Assembly: GCA_014381545.1 (NCBI GenBank)
Contig: JACNLL010000089.1
Location: 1-41,839 of the forward strand
Length of the DNA: 41,839 nucleotides
Origin: Candidatus Desulfaltia bathyphila
GTDB lineage: Bacteria; Desulfobacterota; Desulfobacteria; Desulfobacterales; ETH-SRB1
Reading direction: 5' to 3'
The first letter of the stretch is position 1. Each line of letters begins with the position of its first letter. A model generated the notes under the pieces. The model searched no databases. It saw only the letters and a list, made by a program, of their open reading frames with translations, and was not told the origin of the DNA. The position numbers were made by a program, and so were the translations under genes. Below, piece after piece: positions 27,541 through 35,594 of this stretch.

Positions 27541-28788
27541 TTATGAATTCATAGCAGCCAAAAATGATTTATTATCCTTTGTCCCGCTCATTTTTTCAAG
27601 CAAAAATTCCAAACTGTCAACAGAATTTAATGAAGAAAGAACCTTTCTCAATATCCATACGCGGGTAAGTGTTTCCTTATCAAGAAGTAATTCCTCTTTC
27701 CGTGTGCCCGATTTCTTGATGTCAATCGCAGGAAACAGCCTTTTATCGGAAAGCCTGCGATCTAATACAAGCTCCAGGTTCCCGGTGCCCTTGAATTCTT
27801 CAAAAATAACTTCGTCCATGCGACTTCCTGTATCAATTAAAGCAGTTGCAATAATAGTCAGGCTTCCGCCCTCCTCAATGTTTCTGGCAGCCCCAAAAAA
27901 ACGTTTGGGGCGCTGAAGCGCATTTGAATCAACCCCGCCTGACAGGATCTTTCCGCTTGGCGGCATAACGGAATTATAGGCCCGCGCCAGTCTGGTTATG
28001 CTGTCAAGAAGGATAACCACATCCTTTTTATGTTCCACCAACCTCTTTGCTTTTTCAATAACCATTTCAGCTACCTGGACATGTCTTTCAGCAGGTTCAT
28101 CAAAAGTTGAGCTGACAACTTCAGCATCTACCGATCTCGCCATATCTGTGACCTCTTCGGGCCGTTCATCAATAAGAAGCACAAACGGAATAATATCTTT
28201 GTGACTCGCAATAACGCTGTTCGCAATATTTTGCAGCAGCATTGTCTTTCCTGATCTGGGCGGCGAAACGATCAACCCTCTCTGACCAAACCCGATAGGA
28301 GTCATAAGGTCCATAATACGCATAGAATAATTGTCGGAAGAGTTTTCAAGAAGCATCTTTCTGTCCGGATAAAGCGGGGTCAAGTTATCAAAAAGTATTT
28401 TTTCTCTGGCCTTTTCCGGATCTTCATAATTAACTGCCTCGACTTTTAATAATGCGAAATACCGCTCGGTTTCCTTTGGCTGACGGATCTGCCCTGATAT
28501 GGTATCGCCTGTCCTGAGATTGAATCGACGTATTTGTGATGGTGATACATATATGTCATCAGGCCCAGGCAAATAGTTGTAATTAGGCGCTCTTAAAAAT
28601 CCAAAACCGTCAGGCAGTATCTCCAGTGTGCCTTCTCCAAATATCTGCCCGTTTTTCTCAATCTGTGCCTGAAGTAATGCAAAAATAAGCTCCTGCTTCC
28701 TCATTCCGGCAGCGCCCTCAATCTGAAATTTTTTTGCCATCTCCGTAAGTTCATTTATTTTCTTGTCTTTTAGTTTAACTACATTCAT
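27541..28788 (-). CDS. rho: Transcription termination factor Rho
   Basis: This hexameric RNA helicase ends transcription. The protein is 415 residues from the ATG at 28788. An N-terminal helical domain is followed by the RNA-binding cold-shock-like domain ([17 protein letters not shown]). Walker A is [13 protein letters not shown] and Walker B is [16 protein letters not shown]; the Q-loop and R-loop region [19 protein letters not shown] is also present. GAGAGG lies about 10 nt before the chosen start. Upstream in-frame TTG at 28806 is an alternative. Confidence 0.95.
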   Translation of the reverse strand: MNVVKLKDKKINELTEMAKKFQIEGAAGMRKQELIFALLQAQIEKNGQIFGEGTLEILPDGFGFLRAPNYNYLPGPDDIYVSPSQIRRFNLRTGDTISGQIRQPKETERYFALLKVEAVNYEDPEKAREKILFDNLTPLYPDRKMLLENSSDNYSMRIMDLMTPIGFGQRGLIVSPPRSGKTMLLQNIANSVIASHKDIIPFVLLIDERPEEVTDMARSVDAEVVSSTFDEPAERHVQVAEMVIEKAKRLVEHKKDVVILLDSITRLARAYNSVMPPSGKILSGGVDSNALQRPKRFFGAARNIEEGGSLTIIATALIDTGSRMDEVIFEEFKGTGNLELVLDRRLSDKRLFPAIDIKKSGTRKEELLLDKETLTRVWILRKVLSSLNSVDSLEFLLEKMSGTKDNKSFLAAMNS

Positions 28789-29131
28789 TAAATCTTTACC
28801 TCTCAAAATATTTTATCCTCTTTGCTTTTAATCGATATAATAACAGTTAAAGAAGGGTTTTGTGAAGATTTTTTTAGCGAACCGTTTTTCTCTATATATA
28901 CCCGATTATGAGCTGCGACAGCTTAAAACCATAAGGCTTTGGAAGCATTTTGCAAAGGTCTCAAGCTTTGCATCTTACATAGAGATCAGACAAAAAAACG
29001 GAATCTGTCAAAAGTCTCAAAATGGAATTAAATCAAAGGTCTTAACTGAAGGAATTAACGAGGTATTCTCTCCAACACGCGGACTTAATGCCTTAATTTT
29101 GAGGAAAAACTATATCATGATTTTGCGTTTG
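28789..29131. other. Spacer between coaE and rho, no supported gene
   Basis: About 340 nt of AT-rich sequence. A plus-strand open frame from a GTG at 28862 runs 84 nt into the antisense of coaE. It has no ribosome-binding site and no recognisable domain, and I do not call it. The rho promoter probably lies in its left half (AT-rich strings around 28830-28860), without a convincing match. Confidence 0.4.
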
Positions 29132-29752
29132 TCAAGCACTTTCAAGCTCTTTTACATATTTTTGAACCAGGTCTTTGTAAAGATGCTCAACAGATCGTAT
29201 CATCCGGGCAAATGAACCGTCATTTTTTATTACAAATTCAGCCAGCCTTGCCTTATCCTCATCCGGTAATTGATAGTTCAAGAGGGCTTCGGCATCTTCG
29301 CGGGAAACATCATCACGATCCATAAGCCTTTTTACACGCAGTTTACGGTCTGCAATTACAGCAATAACTACATCGAAGCGATCCTCTATGCCCAACTCAA
29401 AAAGAAGCGGGACCTCTACCAGCACAACATGGTTGCCATCCTTTTCTGCTTTAATCATCTGTGAATGCATCAGTTTTATTATTTCAGGGTGTACAAAACT
29501 CTCAAGAGCCTCTCTTGCAATATTATCATTAATGATAATTCTGCGCAGCTTTCTACGATTTAAACTGCCATCCTCTGTTAACATCTTTTTGCCGAAATAA
29601 TTAACAATCTTATTATAAGCAGAAGAGTCCTGTGCAACCGCTTCTCTTGCAAGAACATCTGAGCTGATGACCTTTACACCCAACTCTTTGAAACGGTTGC
29701 AAACAGATGTTTTGCCGGAACCGGCGCAGCCTGTCACCGCAACTTTAAGCAT
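29132..29752 (-). CDS. coaE: Dephospho-CoA kinase
   Basis: This is the last step of coenzyme A synthesis. The 206 residues have the P-loop GCAGSGKTS at 8-16, VEVPLLFELGIEDRFD and RKLRVKRLMDRDDVSREDAE of the family. The ATG at 29752 follows AGG at a suitable distance. It is divergent from the CCA-adding enzyme gene across a 168-nt AT-rich promoter region and upstream of rho on the same strand. Confidence 0.93.
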   Translation of the reverse strand: MLKVAVTGCAGSGKTSVCNRFKELGVKVISSDVLAREAVAQDSSAYNKIVNYFGKKMLTEDGSLNRRKLRRIIINDNIAREALESFVHPEIIKLMHSQMIKAEKDGNHVVLVEVPLLFELGIEDRFDVVIAVIADRKLRVKRLMDRDDVSREDAEALLNYQLPDEDKARLAEFVIKNDGSFARMIRSVEHLYKDLVQKYVKELESA

Positions 29753-29920
29753 AGATTTTTACCTGATTTCTTTTGTTTATTACGCTTCATTGAAAAAAAT
29801 TAAATTTTAAGATATATTATATAAATTTAGCTTTTTGAAACAAATCAAATTTAATTATACCTGAAGCGGCAATATTTTTAAAAAGCTAAAGTGTTATGAT
29901 ATATTGAATGTAGCAGCCTT

Positions 29921-31306
29921 ATGATTCAAATCAATTCAAATATTATTCCCAAAACAAAAAACGCATATCTTGTCGGCGGTTCAATTAGAGATGTTCTTTT
30001 AGGGCTATCTCCGATTGATTATGACATCGCTGTGTTAGGAAATCCAGAACAATTCGCAAAAAATATTGCCTCTAAAACATCAGGCCGGATTATCATAATG
30101 GGAAAACCCGGGGCCGCCTCAGGTGGAATAATCCGTGTGGTCTCAGACGATAAAATTTTTGATATTTCATCAATAAATGATGCCTCGATTGAAGATGACC
30201 TTAATCAAAGAGATTTTACAATCAATGCCATAGCATACTCTTTATCTTCAGGTAGAATTATCGACCCGCTCGGCGGCATACAGGACCTTGCCGACAAAAA
30301 AATTCGCATGGTGTCAAAACAGGCCTTTATAAAGGATCCGATACGAATGATAAGGGCATACAGGATATGCGCATTGCTTAATTTTAAAATCGATCCGCAA
30401 ACAGTTTCCGCAATTAAAAAAGATGCAAAGCTTATTAAAAACTCAGCCGGAGAACGGATCAGGACAGAACTTTTCAAGATACTCCTATCGTATAAAGCAT
30501 ATTACTATCTATCCCAAATGGCCAACGCAGGGCTTCTTCGTGAAATCCTTCCCGAGCTCGACGCATTAAAAGGATGTATGCAAAACAGGTATCATTCTTA
30601 TGATGTTTTTGACCATACAATGAAGGCTTTTTGCTGTCTTGAAAGAATCCTTAACAATTATTCGGAGTATATACCTGAAATATACAACCAAAACATAAAG
30701 CAGCTTAACAAAAACAAAGAATATCTTCTAAAATTTGCAATCCTTCTGCATGATATCGGGAAGCCTGCTGCGCGAAGCATCGACAGTCAAGGCAATATTC
30801 ATTTTTACGGCCACGGTAAAAAGGGAGCCGACATGGCAAACAAAATCAGCAAAAGGCTGAAACTTTCAACCAGTGAAAGATATTATATAGATTTTATTGT
30901 CCGCAACCATATAAGGCCGTTATTTCTTTTTATATCTCACCAAAAAAAAATATTAACAAAAAAAAGTATAACACGATTCTTTATAAAATGTGGCGATAAT
31001 ACTCCTGCTTTACTCCTTCATACAATTGCTGATATTCAAGGAAAAGGCAACAGAGAGGATATAAAAGACGCGGTGTTTATCGAATTTGCAAAAGCCATGC
31101 TTTTGCGTTTTTTTTCGGATTTTATGCCGGAAAAAATAAAGCCGCCCCTTATAACAGGTTACGACCTGATTCATGAGTTCGGCCTGACACCTTCGCCCTT
31201 ATTTAAAAAAATACTGAAAATTGTTCAAGAAGAAAGGCTGTCTGATAAAATCAACACCAGGCAGGAAGCGCTCAGGCTGGCAAAGAAAATCTTGACGAAT
31301 TCGTAA
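29921..31306 (+). CDS. CCA-adding tRNA nucleotidyltransferase with HD domain
   Basis: This class II nucleotidyltransferase has 461 residues. The head motif is YLVGGSIRDVLLG with the metal-binding IDYDIAV. RDFTINAIAYSL, DPLGGIQDLADKKIRM and DPIRMIRAYRICALL follow. Residues ~215 onwards include an HD phosphohydrolase-like domain (HSYDVFDHTMKAF and LLHDIGKPAA). It adds or repairs tRNA 3' CCA; a poly(A) polymerase role cannot be excluded by sequence alone. The tRNA gene in this window already encodes CCA, pointing to repair. The stop codon lies inside a GTAAAAA repeat end (31294-31312). Confidence 0.85.
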   Translation: MIQINSNIIPKTKNAYLVGGSIRDVLLGLSPIDYDIAVLGNPEQFAKNIASKTSGRIIIMGKPGAASGGIIRVVSDDKIFDISSINDASIEDDLNQRDFTINAIAYSLSSGRIIDPLGGIQDLADKKIRMVSKQAFIKDPIRMIRAYRICALLNFKIDPQTVSAIKKDAKLIKNSAGERIRTELFKILLSYKAYYYLSQMANAGLLREILPELDALKGCMQNRYHSYDVFDHTMKAFCCLERILNNYSEYIPEIYNQNIKQLNKNKEYLLKFAILLHDIGKPAARSIDSQGNIHFYGHGKKGADMANKISKRLKLSTSERYYIDFIVRNHIRPLFLFISHQKKILTKKSITRFFIKCGDNTPALLLHTIADIQGKGNREDIKDAVFIEFAKAMLLRFFSDFMPEKIKPPLITGYDLIHEFGLTPSPLFKKILKIVQEERLSDKINTRQEALRLAKKILTNS

Positions 31307-31312
31307 AAAATC
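31294..31312. repeat. Repeat end of the GTAAAAAGTC family overlapping the CCA-enzyme stop
   Basis: GACGAATTCGTAAAAAATC matches the 19-nt left end at 2821-2839 at all but two positions. It includes the TAA stop of the preceding gene, so the last residues (TNS) come from the repeat. Confidence 0.45.
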
Positions 31313-31335
31313 AAATCGATCAGGTTCATCAACTC

Positions 31336-31364
31336 TTGACAAGATATAGCTATTTTAATAGTAA
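31336..31364 (+). promoter_or_regulatory. Candidate promoter for adk
   Basis: TTGACA at 31336-31341 is followed after 17 bp by TAGTAA at 31359-31364. It lies 108 nt before the adk start. The -35 is perfect and the -10 is weak. Confidence 0.35.
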
Positions 31365-31471
31365 AGCTAAAAATAATGCAATTAATCTATCTGGCTGCTT
31401 ATTTGTAATTAAATCAGGATATGAAGAAATTACCTGAAGGAATCTAATTATAATTGAGAAAGGAGAATTTA

Positions 31472-32146
31472 ATGAACATTTTGTTTTTTGGTCCAAACGG
31501 CAGCGGCAAGGGAACTCAGGGGGCTATTTTAAAGGATAAATACAACACTCCTCATATTGAATCAGGGGCTATCTTTCGTGACAACATTAAAGGAGGAACC
31601 GAATTAGGGAAAAAAGCCAAGGAATATATCGATAAAGGCGTTCTTGTGCCTGATGAAATCACCATACCCATGATACTTGACCGCCTGCAACAGGATGACT
31701 GTAAAAACGGATGGCTTCTTGACGGTTTTCCGAGAAATAAAACTCAGGCCGTAAAGCTGGACGAATCTCTTAAAAAAGCAAATATGAAACTCGATATTGT
31801 CGTAGAAATTATTCTTGACCGTGAAATTGCCAAAAACAGGATCATGGGACGCAGGCTTTGTGTAAATGACAACAACCATCCAAACAACATTTATATTGAC
31901 GTAATAAAACCGGATGGGGACAAATGCAGAGTATGCGGAGGCGAATTAAGCACAAGAGCGGATGATCAGGATGAAGATGCCATCAGCAAACGACATGGTA
32001 TTTACTATGACACCGAAACCGGTACTCTTGCAGCATCTTACTATTTCAAAGACCTTGCCGCTGAAGAGGGCTCTATAAAATATATAACACTTGACGGCAA
32101 ACCAGGCGTAAAGGATGTTACTGCGGAGCTTATTTCAAAGCTGTAA
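31472..32146 (+). CDS. adk: Adenylate kinase, zinc-lid type
   Basis: This enzyme interconverts ATP + AMP and 2 ADP. The 224 residues run from the ATG at 31472, which has AAAGGAGA just upstream. The P-loop reads GPNGSGKGTQ at about 7-16, where most bacterial enzymes have GAPGAGKGTQ. DGFPRNKTQA and the LID-region cysteines (RRLCVND, DKCRVCGGEL) indicate a metal-binding lid. The lid is longer and less regular than usual (DNNHPNNIYIDVIKPDGD). The function call is secure. Confidence 0.9.
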   Translation: MNILFFGPNGSGKGTQGAILKDKYNTPHIESGAIFRDNIKGGTELGKKAKEYIDKGVLVPDEITIPMILDRLQQDDCKNGWLLDGFPRNKTQAVKLDESLKKANMKLDIVVEIILDREIAKNRIMGRRLCVNDNNHPNNIYIDVIKPDGDKCRVCGGELSTRADDQDEDAISKRHGIYYDTETGTLAASYYFKDLAAEEGSIKYITLDGKPGVKDVTAELISKL

Positions 32147-32308
32147 AAATTGACTATGATTTCTAATACCACGGCCCACGAAAATATCTCATTTTTTATC
32201 TTGCAAAAATTTTATAGGTATATTAAAAGTATTTTTTTGCATTATAGTAAACAAATAACCACCGGATAAATATACTTCCTCCGGTGGAACAAAAGGGGGT
32301 CGAGCAAT

Positions 32309-32506
32309 TTGAAGGAAATTCAGGTCAAGGTCTTTGACAATGATCTTGAAAAGGCCATGCGCATTTTGAAAAAAAAGATTCAAAACGACGGGCTTTTTAA
32401 AAGATTAAAACTCAAAAAAAGCTATGAAAAGCCGAGTGAGCACAAACGTCGTAAGCAGCGTGAAGCCTTAAGAAGGCGAAGAATTACAGCTTCGAGATAT
32501 AGATAA
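32309..32506 (+). CDS. rpsU: 30S ribosomal protein S21
   Basis: The protein has 65 residues (MKEIQVKVFDNDLEKAMRIL), with the Lys/Arg-rich C-terminus EHKRRKQREALRRRR typical of S21. The start is a TTG preceded by AGGGGG with a 9-nt spacer. A strong terminator follows 21 nt after the stop, so it is probably a single transcription unit. Confidence 0.95.
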   Translation: MKEIQVKVFDNDLEKAMRILKKKIQNDGLFKRLKLKKSYEKPSEHKRRKQREALRRRRITASRYR

Positions 32507-32527
32507 TACAAATTTGTATGGAAAATT

Positions 32528-32563
32528 AACCCGGCATGGATATTAATTCTGCCGGGTTTTTTT
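32528..32563 (+). terminator. Rho-independent terminator after rpsU
   Basis: AACCCGGCA (32528-32536) pairs with TGCCGGGTT (32550-32558) around a 13-nt loop and runs into a T tract. It lies 7 nt before the folC start codon. Confidence 0.88.
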
Positions 32564-32569
32564 ATTAAT

Positions 32570-33859
32570 ATGCATCTAAAAAGTTCTTATACTAATTGTA
32601 TCAAGGCCATGTACAGCCTCAGAAGGTTTGGGATAAAATTCGGCCTTTTTAACATCGCAAGTATCTTAAAAAGACTAAATAATCCGCAAAACGGTTTTTC
32701 ATGCATACATATAGCCGGAACAAACGGAAAAGGATCAATCGCCTCCGCTCTTTCCTCAATTCTGCAATTATCCGGATATAAAGTCGGCCTATATACTTCA
32801 CCTCACCTTGTAAAGTTTAATGAAAGAATCCGAATAAACAACCTCCCTGTCTCAGACAAAAAAGTTGTAGAATCTTATAAGGCTGTAAATAAGGTTATAC
32901 AAAACGACCTTGAAGCAACCTTTTTTGAATTAACAACCGCAATGGCCCTTTATGAATTCAACAGGCAAAAGGTTGACTGGGCTGTTATAGAAGCAGGCAT
33001 GGGAGGAAGGCTTGATGCAACAAATATCATAAAACCGGTCATTTCTATAATATCCAATATATCTGTTGAACACAAAAAATATTTGGGAAGCACCGTAGCA
33101 CAAATAGCAGGTGAAAAAGGAGGAATAATAAAAAAATCGGTTCCTGTTATTACCGGCGTAAAACAAAACAAGGCAATTTTGGTGTTAAAAAAGATGGCCG
33201 CAAAACAATCCGCCCCTTTTTATCGGTTTGGAGATGCCTTCAGGGTTAGAAGGAGCAAAAACGGAACTTTTACATATTTTGGAATCGACACAGTATGGAG
33301 AAATATGCATACAGGTCTGCTTGGCAATCACCAGGTTGACAATGCAGCCATTGTCCTTGCCGCATGCGAAATACTCAACCAGAACAAAACAAACCTTTCC
33401 TTCCAGAATATTAAACAGGGCCTGGCACAAAACAGATGGCCCGGAAGACTGGAAATAGTCTCCTCCTCTCCACTTATCCTCCTTGACGGAGCACATAATT
33501 TAATCGCCACCCGCTGCCTGGCAAAATTTCTGTCCGAAAATCCGGCTAAGCGGAAGATAACACTTGTCACAGGCATACTAAACGACAAACCCTATGCTGC
33601 AATGCTTGCCTGTCTTCTCCCTCTTTGCAGCAAGGCAATATTAACCCGCCCTAAGATCGATCGGGCTCTATCTCCGGAAAGATTATTCCCGGCAGCAAAG
33701 AAAATCATTCAGGACATAGAGATTATCCCTGACGTCGGCAAAGCCATTAAATACGCAATTAAAACAACATCCGTTAATGATGCAATCTGCATCGCCGGCT
33801 CTCTATACCTTGTCGGAGAAGCAAAAGAGGCGCTTGACTTATCAGCATTAATTAAATAA
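32570..33859 (+). CDS. folC: Folylpolyglutamate/dihydrofolate synthase FolC
   Basis: This Mur-ligase-family enzyme glutamylates folates. The 429 residues start with YSLRRFGIKFGL. The P-loop is HIAGTNGKGSIASALS, followed by the ligase motif GLYTSPHLVKFNERIRI and AGMGGRLDATN. The C-terminal domain includes LLDGAHN. The ATG at 32570 is just past the rpsU terminator and has no clear ribosome-binding site, but the length fits the family. It ends 12 nt before the tRNA-Arg gene. Confidence 0.92.
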   Translation: MHLKSSYTNCIKAMYSLRRFGIKFGLFNIASILKRLNNPQNGFSCIHIAGTNGKGSIASALSSILQLSGYKVGLYTSPHLVKFNERIRINNLPVSDKKVVESYKAVNKVIQNDLEATFFELTTAMALYEFNRQKVDWAVIEAGMGGRLDATNIIKPVISIISNISVEHKKYLGSTVAQIAGEKGGIIKKSVPVITGVKQNKAILVLKKMAAKQSAPFYRFGDAFRVRRSKNGTFTYFGIDTVWRNMHTGLLGNHQVDNAAIVLAACEILNQNKTNLSFQNIKQGLAQNRWPGRLEIVSSSPLILLDGAHNLIATRCLAKFLSENPAKRKITLVTGILNDKPYAAMLACLLPLCSKAILTRPKIDRALSPERLFPAAKKIIQDIEIIPDVGKAIKYAIKTTSVNDAICIAGSLYLVGEAKEALDLSALIK

Positions 33860-33871
33860 TTATTATTATGT

Positions 33872-33947
33872 GCGCCCGTAGCTCAGGGGATAGAGCGTCA
33901 GCCTCCGGAGCTGAAAGCCGCTGGTTCAAATCCAGCCGGGCGCGCCA
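33872..33947 (+). tRNA. tRNA-Arg (anticodon CCG)
   Basis: It is a 76-nt cloverleaf. The acceptor GCGCCCG pairs with CGGGCGC, with G discriminator and encoded CCA. The D arm is GCTC/GAGC. The anticodon stem is TCAGC/GCTGA with loop CTCCGGA, placing CCG at 34-36. The T arm is GCTGG-TTCAAAT-CCAGC. Its 3' 45 nt plus 4 downstream nt recur exactly at 34725-34773. Confidence 0.95.
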
Positions 33948-33950
33948 TTT

Positions 33951-33990
33951 TGTTATTTTAAAAAATAGTGAATGTTCACAGACTAATCGT
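33951..33990 (+). repeat. 40-nt repeat, copy 1 (next to tRNA-Arg)
   Basis: TGTTATTTTAAAAAATAGTG followed by AATGTTCACAGACTAATCGT. It matches 34929-34968 at 37 of 40 positions. Copy 1 lies between the tRNA and the brnT promoter; copy 2 borders the first integron-like cassette. Confidence 0.6.
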
Positions 33991-34029
33991 GGGCACATGA
34001 ATACCTTCCTCATCTCTCCAATAAAAAGT

Positions 34030-34058
34030 TTGACATGTATATTATAGTCATATACGAT
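34030..34058 (+). promoter_or_regulatory. Promoter of brnTA with overlapping palindrome
   Basis: TTGACA (34030-34035) and TACGAT (34053-34058) are 17 bp apart. Between and overlapping them is an inverted repeat, GTATAT at 34037-34042 and ATATAC at 34050-34055. BrnA-type antitoxins repress their own promoter, so this palindrome is a candidate operator. Confidence 0.55.
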
Positions 34059-34066
34059 TATTATTA

Positions 34067-34366
34067 ATGGAAAAGGAATTTATACATTTTGTCGGTTTCC
34101 AGTGGGACCAAGGCAATATCGATAAAAACCTTATCAAGCATGAGGTCGAAAACTGGGAATGTGAGCAGATATTTTTTAATAGACCTCTTCTTGTTCTTGA
34201 TGATCCAAAACACTCAATCTCTGAAAAACGCTGGGCTGCATTTGGCAAAACAGATGCTGATCGTCTTCTTGTCGTCATATTCACAAAAAGGGATAACTCA
34301 ATTAGAGTCATTTCCGCCAGGGAGATGAATAAGAAAGAGAGGAAATTTTACGATGAAAAAGGATAA
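34067..34366 (+). CDS. brnT: BrnT family toxin
   Basis: The protein has 99 residues and matches the BrnT ribonuclease toxin family (RelE-like fold). Family segments are FQWDQGNIDKNLIKHEVE, PLLVLDDPKHSISEKRWAAFG, LLVVIFTKRDNSIRVISAREM and NKKERKFYDE. Toxin precedes antitoxin, as usual for brnTA. It overlaps brnA by 14 nt. The start is the ATG at 34067, 8 nt after the -10 box, so the leader would be very short. The pair lies between two copies of the tRNA-Arg 3' end. Confidence 0.9.
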   Translation: MEKEFIHFVGFQWDQGNIDKNLIKHEVENWECEQIFFNRPLLVLDDPKHSISEKRWAAFGKTDADRLLVVIFTKRDNSIRVISAREMNKKERKFYDEKG

Positions 34367-34679
34367 AACAATACCTGTTTTTAAGAATGAGGATGAGGAG
34401 CGAGAATTCTGGGCCACTCATTCTCCACTTGATTATTTTGATACAAAAGATTTCAAGAAAGCTTCTTTCCCTAAATTAAAACCATCAGTAAAATCGATAT
34501 CGATTCGGCTCCCAAAGGATATGCTTGCTGAACTAAAGACCATTGCAAATAAAAAAGATGTGCCTTATCAGAGTTTGGCAAAAATCTACCTTGCCAGACA
34601 AATTTCTTTAGAGCGTGGCCTATTTCGAATCACCCGGAAAAAAGGGAAAAGGAGAGTAGGTGACCGACATGCCACTTGA
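34353..34679 (+). CDS. brnA: BrnA / CopG-type antitoxin
   Basis: The protein has 108 residues. The N-terminal part, NEDEEREFWATHSPLDYFD, is the toxin-binding segment typical of these antitoxins. SVKSISIRLPKDMLAELKTIAN is a ribbon-helix-helix DNA-binding domain, followed by PYQSLAKIYLARQI. It probably neutralises BrnT and represses the promoter at 34030-34058. The gene ends 45 nt before the orphan tRNA fragment. Confidence 0.88.
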   Translation: MKKDKTIPVFKNEDEEREFWATHSPLDYFDTKDFKKASFPKLKPSVKSISIRLPKDMLAELKTIANKKDVPYQSLAKIYLARQISLERGLFRITRKKGKRRVGDRHAT

Positions 34680-34724
34680 GCCGATTCCTAAAAGGCTAAC
34701 GCATTTCGGAAACGGCTCAGTAGG

Positions 34725-34773
34725 CTCCGGAGCTGAAAGCCGCTGGTTCAAATCCAGCCGGGCGCGCCATTTT
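34725..34773 (+). repeat. Orphan 3' fragment of tRNA-Arg (att-like direct repeat)
   Basis: It is identical to 33903-33951 over 49 nt. The upstream sequence does not complete a tRNA. The following 155 nt (34774-34928) are very AT-rich and hold an AACTTGAT/ATCAAGTT stem near 34880-34915 but no gene. Confidence 0.85.
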
Positions 34774-34928
34774 ATCATTGATAAGAAATTCTTTAAAACT
34801 ATTTCAATTATTTTTTTCACAAGATTTTTTTGTCAAATAAATACTTATACGAATCAGTTTTTTATAATTATTTCGCAATAACAACTTGATTAAATATCAA
34901 TTAGTTATCAAGTTAAATATATAATAAT

Positions 34929-34968
34929 TGTTATTCTAAAAAATACTGAATGTTCACAGACTAATTGT
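34929..34968 (+). repeat. 40-nt repeat, copy 2 (left border of cassette array)
   Basis: It matches 33951-33990 at 37 of 40 positions and ends 1 nt before the first cassette begins. It could be part of an attI-like recombination site or promoter region, or the end of a decayed attC. Neither can be decided from the sequence. Confidence 0.5.
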
Positions 34969-34969
34969 T

Positions 34970-35588
34970 TTAGCTGCATAAAGAGAAGCTCATGAATATT
35001 ATAAAAAAGCTATTTAAAAGAAAGAAAAAATCAAACGCCAAGGTTCAAGAAGACAATAATCTTGAAAAATTCATTACATATTTTGAATCATGCGATGGAA
35101 ATCAAATTAACAATCTAAAGAAATTTCAAAATATCCTAAAAAATCAACCGTCAACAAAATCTGAAATAATTCATGAGTTCATTGAATCAGGAATTGAATA
35201 TTCCAAAGATAAAAAGTATGAAAAAATCGTTAATGAATATGGTGAAGCCTTAATGGAAGCCACCGAACTTAATAGAAGAAAAGTGGAAGAATATAGTAAA
35301 AATATCAATCGAGATTCAATAAACGAACTTGCGGATAAGAAGGCTATTTTCTACCATTTACAGAATAAATTCGATATTCGTTTACTGCCATATGATAAGA
35401 ATACTATTAAAGAAGCAATCGAATCGCTCATTCAGGATGAAACAGATGTAAAGAAAATAGAGCAACTAAAAGTAGGGCTGTCATACCTTGATGATTTTAT
35501 TGACTTTAGTCAATTTGGCCCATAATGGCAGCTAACCATTTAATAAACCCGACCGGGCGATAAAACGTCCGGCCGGCCGGTTTGTTGG
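34970..35588 (+). mobile_element. Integron-like gene cassette 1
   Basis: The cassette starts TTAGCTGC (34970-34977) and the R'' arm of its own attC contains the exact reverse complement GCAGCTAA (35528-35535). It holds a single ORF that begins 22 nt from the left edge, as in typical cassettes, and a terminal attC. Confidence 0.7.
34992..35525 (+). CDS. Cassette 1 protein, unknown function
   Basis: I do not recognise this 177-residue protein. It starts with a very basic segment (MNIIKKLFKRKKKSNAK) and then is helical and strongly charged (LEKFITYFESCDGNQINNLKKF), with no membrane span and no catalytic motif. The last residues DDFIDFSQFGP are acidic and aromatic. GAGAAG lies just before the ATG. 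Base composition is much more AT-rich than the chromosomal genes to the left, consistent with acquisition. It stands alone in its cassette. Confidence 0.65.
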   Translation: MNIIKKLFKRKKKSNAKVQEDNNLEKFITYFESCDGNQINNLKKFQNILKNQPSTKSEIIHEFIESGIEYSKDKKYEKIVNEYGEALMEATELNRRKVEEYSKNINRDSINELADKKAIFYHLQNKFDIRLLPYDKNTIKEAIESLIQDETDVKKIEQLKVGLSYLDDFIDFSQFGP

Positions 35589-35594
35589 TTAGGA
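35530..35594 (+). other. attC-like site of cassette 1
   Basis: R''-like AGCTAAC (35530-35536) and R'-like GTTAGGA (35588-35594) bound an imperfect palindrome: the left arm CCATTTAATAAACCCGACCG can fold against the right arm CGGCCGGCCGGTTTGTTGG. It begins 4 nt after the cassette 1 stop codon. Confidence 0.68.

Larger units (their letters stand above)
33903..34773. mobile_element. Small tRNA-Arg-flanked island carrying brnTA
   Basis: A 49-nt perfect direct repeat (33903-33951 and 34725-34773) begins at the anticodon loop of tRNA-Arg and runs just past its CCA. The left copy is within the intact tRNA gene; the right copy is an orphan 3' fragment. This is the usual footprint of integration at the 3' end of a tRNA gene. 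Only 773 nt lie between the copies and they hold brnT-brnA; no integrase is present. It may be a deletion remnant or a non-autonomous element mobilised in trans. Confidence 0.65.

Noticed and set aside
28862-29215. Plus-strand ORF of 117 codons between rho and coaE
   Set aside because: It has a GTG start, no ribosome-binding site and no recognisable domain, and its last 84 nt are antisense to coaE.
34774-34968. A fourth attC upstream of cassette 1
   Set aside because: An AACTTGAT/ATCAAGTT stem with nearby GTTATTC exists, but arm spacing does not fit attC and no matching cassette start is found.
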